A DNA stretch of 6,326 nt from Limisphaerales bacterium. GTDB taxonomy: Bacteria; Verrucomicrobiota; Verrucomicrobiia; Limisphaerales; UBA8199. The stretch is from contig JANXQE010000671.1 in the NCBI GenBank assembly GCA_025356925.1, positions 1 through 6,326 of the forward strand, in the 5' to 3' direction. Below the pieces are notes generated by a model. It was given only the letters and a program-made list of their open reading frames with translations. It was not told where the DNA came from and ran no database searches. This document shows positions 5,569 to 6,326 of the stretch, piece after piece. The position numbers and the translations under genes were made by a program. Every line of letters starts with the position of its first letter. Positions within the stretch are counted from its first letter, which is position 1.

Positions 5569-6326
5569 ATGACAAAGTATTCGAATCCAGAAGTGTTGGT
5601 CGAAACCGATTGGGTCAAACAAAACCTCGGTAAACCCGGAATCAAGCTCGTCGAGATAGATGTGGACACGAAAGCTTACGAGGCGGGCCACATTCCCGGC
5701 GCGGTTGGGTTCAACTGGCAGACGCAACTTCAAGATCAGGTACGCCGCGACATCATCAGCAAGGAGGCATTTGAAAAGCTGCTTGGCGACGCGGGCATTT
5801 CGCCTGGCGACACGGTGATTCTTTATGGCGACAACAACAACTGGTTCTCGGCTTACGGTTTTTGGCTTTTCAAAATTTATGGCCACAAAGATGTTCGTTT
5901 GATGAATGGCGGACGCGTGAAATGGTTGAACGAAAACGACAAGCAATTGACGACCGAACTGCCCAAAATCGTTCCCGCGCACTACCGCGCCGCTGTGCCT
6001 GATTTGGAATTGCGCGCCATGCTACCGGAGGTTCTCCAGGCGCAAGCCGCGAAGAATTGCAATCTGGTGGACGTGCGCAGCAACGACGAGTTTACCGGCA
6101 AAGTCATCGCACCTCCCGGTATGACGGAAACTGCGCAGCGCGGCGGCCATATCCCCGGCGCTAAAAGCGTCCCGTGGAACACGGCGGTCAGCCCGGATGG
6201 AACGTTCAAACCGGCGGAGGAATTACGTGCGATTTATGTTGATCAAAAAGGCGTTGATCCGAAAAAGGATTCCATTGCCTACTGCCGCATCGGCGAACGT
6301 GCGAGCCACACCGCCGCCTGCTCGAA
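5569..6326 (+). CDS. Two-domain rhodanese sulfurtransferase (thiosulfate/3-mercaptopyruvate type), 3' end outside window
   Basis: The first 252 residues of a protein that continues past the window. Tandem rhodanese domains are visible. The N-terminal domain (about 8-125) has GHIPGAVGFNW (40-50) and ILYGDNNNWFSAY (84-96); Asp rather than Cys sits in its active-site loop, so it is the usual non-catalytic domain. The C-terminal domain (about 145 onward) has NLVDVRSNDEF (165-175), RGGHIPGAKSVPWN (191-204) and the active loop YCRIGERASH (238-247), where Cys239 carries the persulfide. The CRIGER loop is typical of the thiosulfate sulfurtransferase branch known from mycobacterial CysA and cyanobacterial proteins, whereas E. 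coli SseA has a different loop. It moves sulfane sulfur from thiosulfate or a related donor to an acceptor. Translation starts at ATG 5569, 10 bases after the cysteine synthase gene, so co-expression is likely. Only about 30 residues should be missing. No signal peptide is seen, so it is probably cytoplasmic. Confidence 0.95.
   Translation, partial: MTKYSNPEVLVETDWVKQNLGKPGIKLVEIDVDTKAYEAGHIPGAVGFNWQTQLQDQVRRDIISKEAFEKLLGDAGISPGDTVILYGDNNNWFSAYGFWLFKIYGHKDVRLMNGGRVKWLNENDKQLTTELPKIVPAHYRAAVPDLELRAMLPEVLQAQAAKNCNLVDVRSNDEFTGKVIAPPGMTETAQRGGHIPGAKSVPWNTAVSPDGTFKPAEELRAIYVDQKGVDPKKDSIAYCRIGERASHTAACS

Noticed and set aside
5446..5982. 178-codon open frame on the minus strand
   Set aside because: Overlaps the end of the cysteine synthase gene and the rhodanese gene, both certain on the plus strand; no recognisable protein.

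Overview
This 6.3-kb window reads as ordinary bacterial chromosome. It is packed with eight genes, all on the + strand, separated by gaps of 0 to 33 bases (two of them cut by the window edges). There is no RNA gene, CRISPR array, insertion sequence, long repeat or convincing terminator. No gene-free stretch exceeds 33 bases, so most or all of the window may be one transcript or a few read-through operons. Almost none of the start codons has a recognisable Shine-Dalgarno sequence. Mid-range GC, poor Shine-Dalgarno use and the gene families present would fit a Gram-negative, aerobically respiring soil or water bacterium, perhaps Verrucomicrobiota or a neighbouring phylum. That placement is a guess, because no phylogenetic marker is present.

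Left part (1-1694): the acidic C-terminal end of an unrecognised protein is followed 2 bases later by a stand-alone cyclic-nucleotide-binding-fold protein with no DNA-binding domain. Its TAG stop directly abuts the ATG of a class I fructose-1,6-bisphosphate aldolase. The aldolase keeps every catalytic residue that can be compared with the animal enzyme but lacks the C-terminal tyrosine tail.

Middle (1721-4585): a DUF488 protein with a basic tail comes first. Next is a 555-residue membrane protein that joins a six-helix b-type cytochrome (b561/hydrogenase-type) to a C-terminal sulfite-oxidase-superfamily molybdopterin domain. A small Mug/TDG-like uracil-DNA glycosylase homologue follows; its first active-site motif is intact and its second is divergent.

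Right part (4593-6326): a PLP-dependent cysteine synthase-family enzyme lies 10 bases upstream of a two-domain rhodanese (thiosulfate/3-mercaptopyruvate sulfurtransferase) that runs off the end. This pair suggests cysteine or sulfane-sulfur metabolism. The molybdoenzyme may also act on an oxidised sulfur compound, but that link is inference.

No wholly new system is evident. The items most worth a second look are the cytochrome-molybdopterin fusion with a predicted cytoplasmic catalytic domain, the HTH-less cyclic-nucleotide-fold protein coupled to an aldolase, and the glycosylase homologue with an altered second motif.
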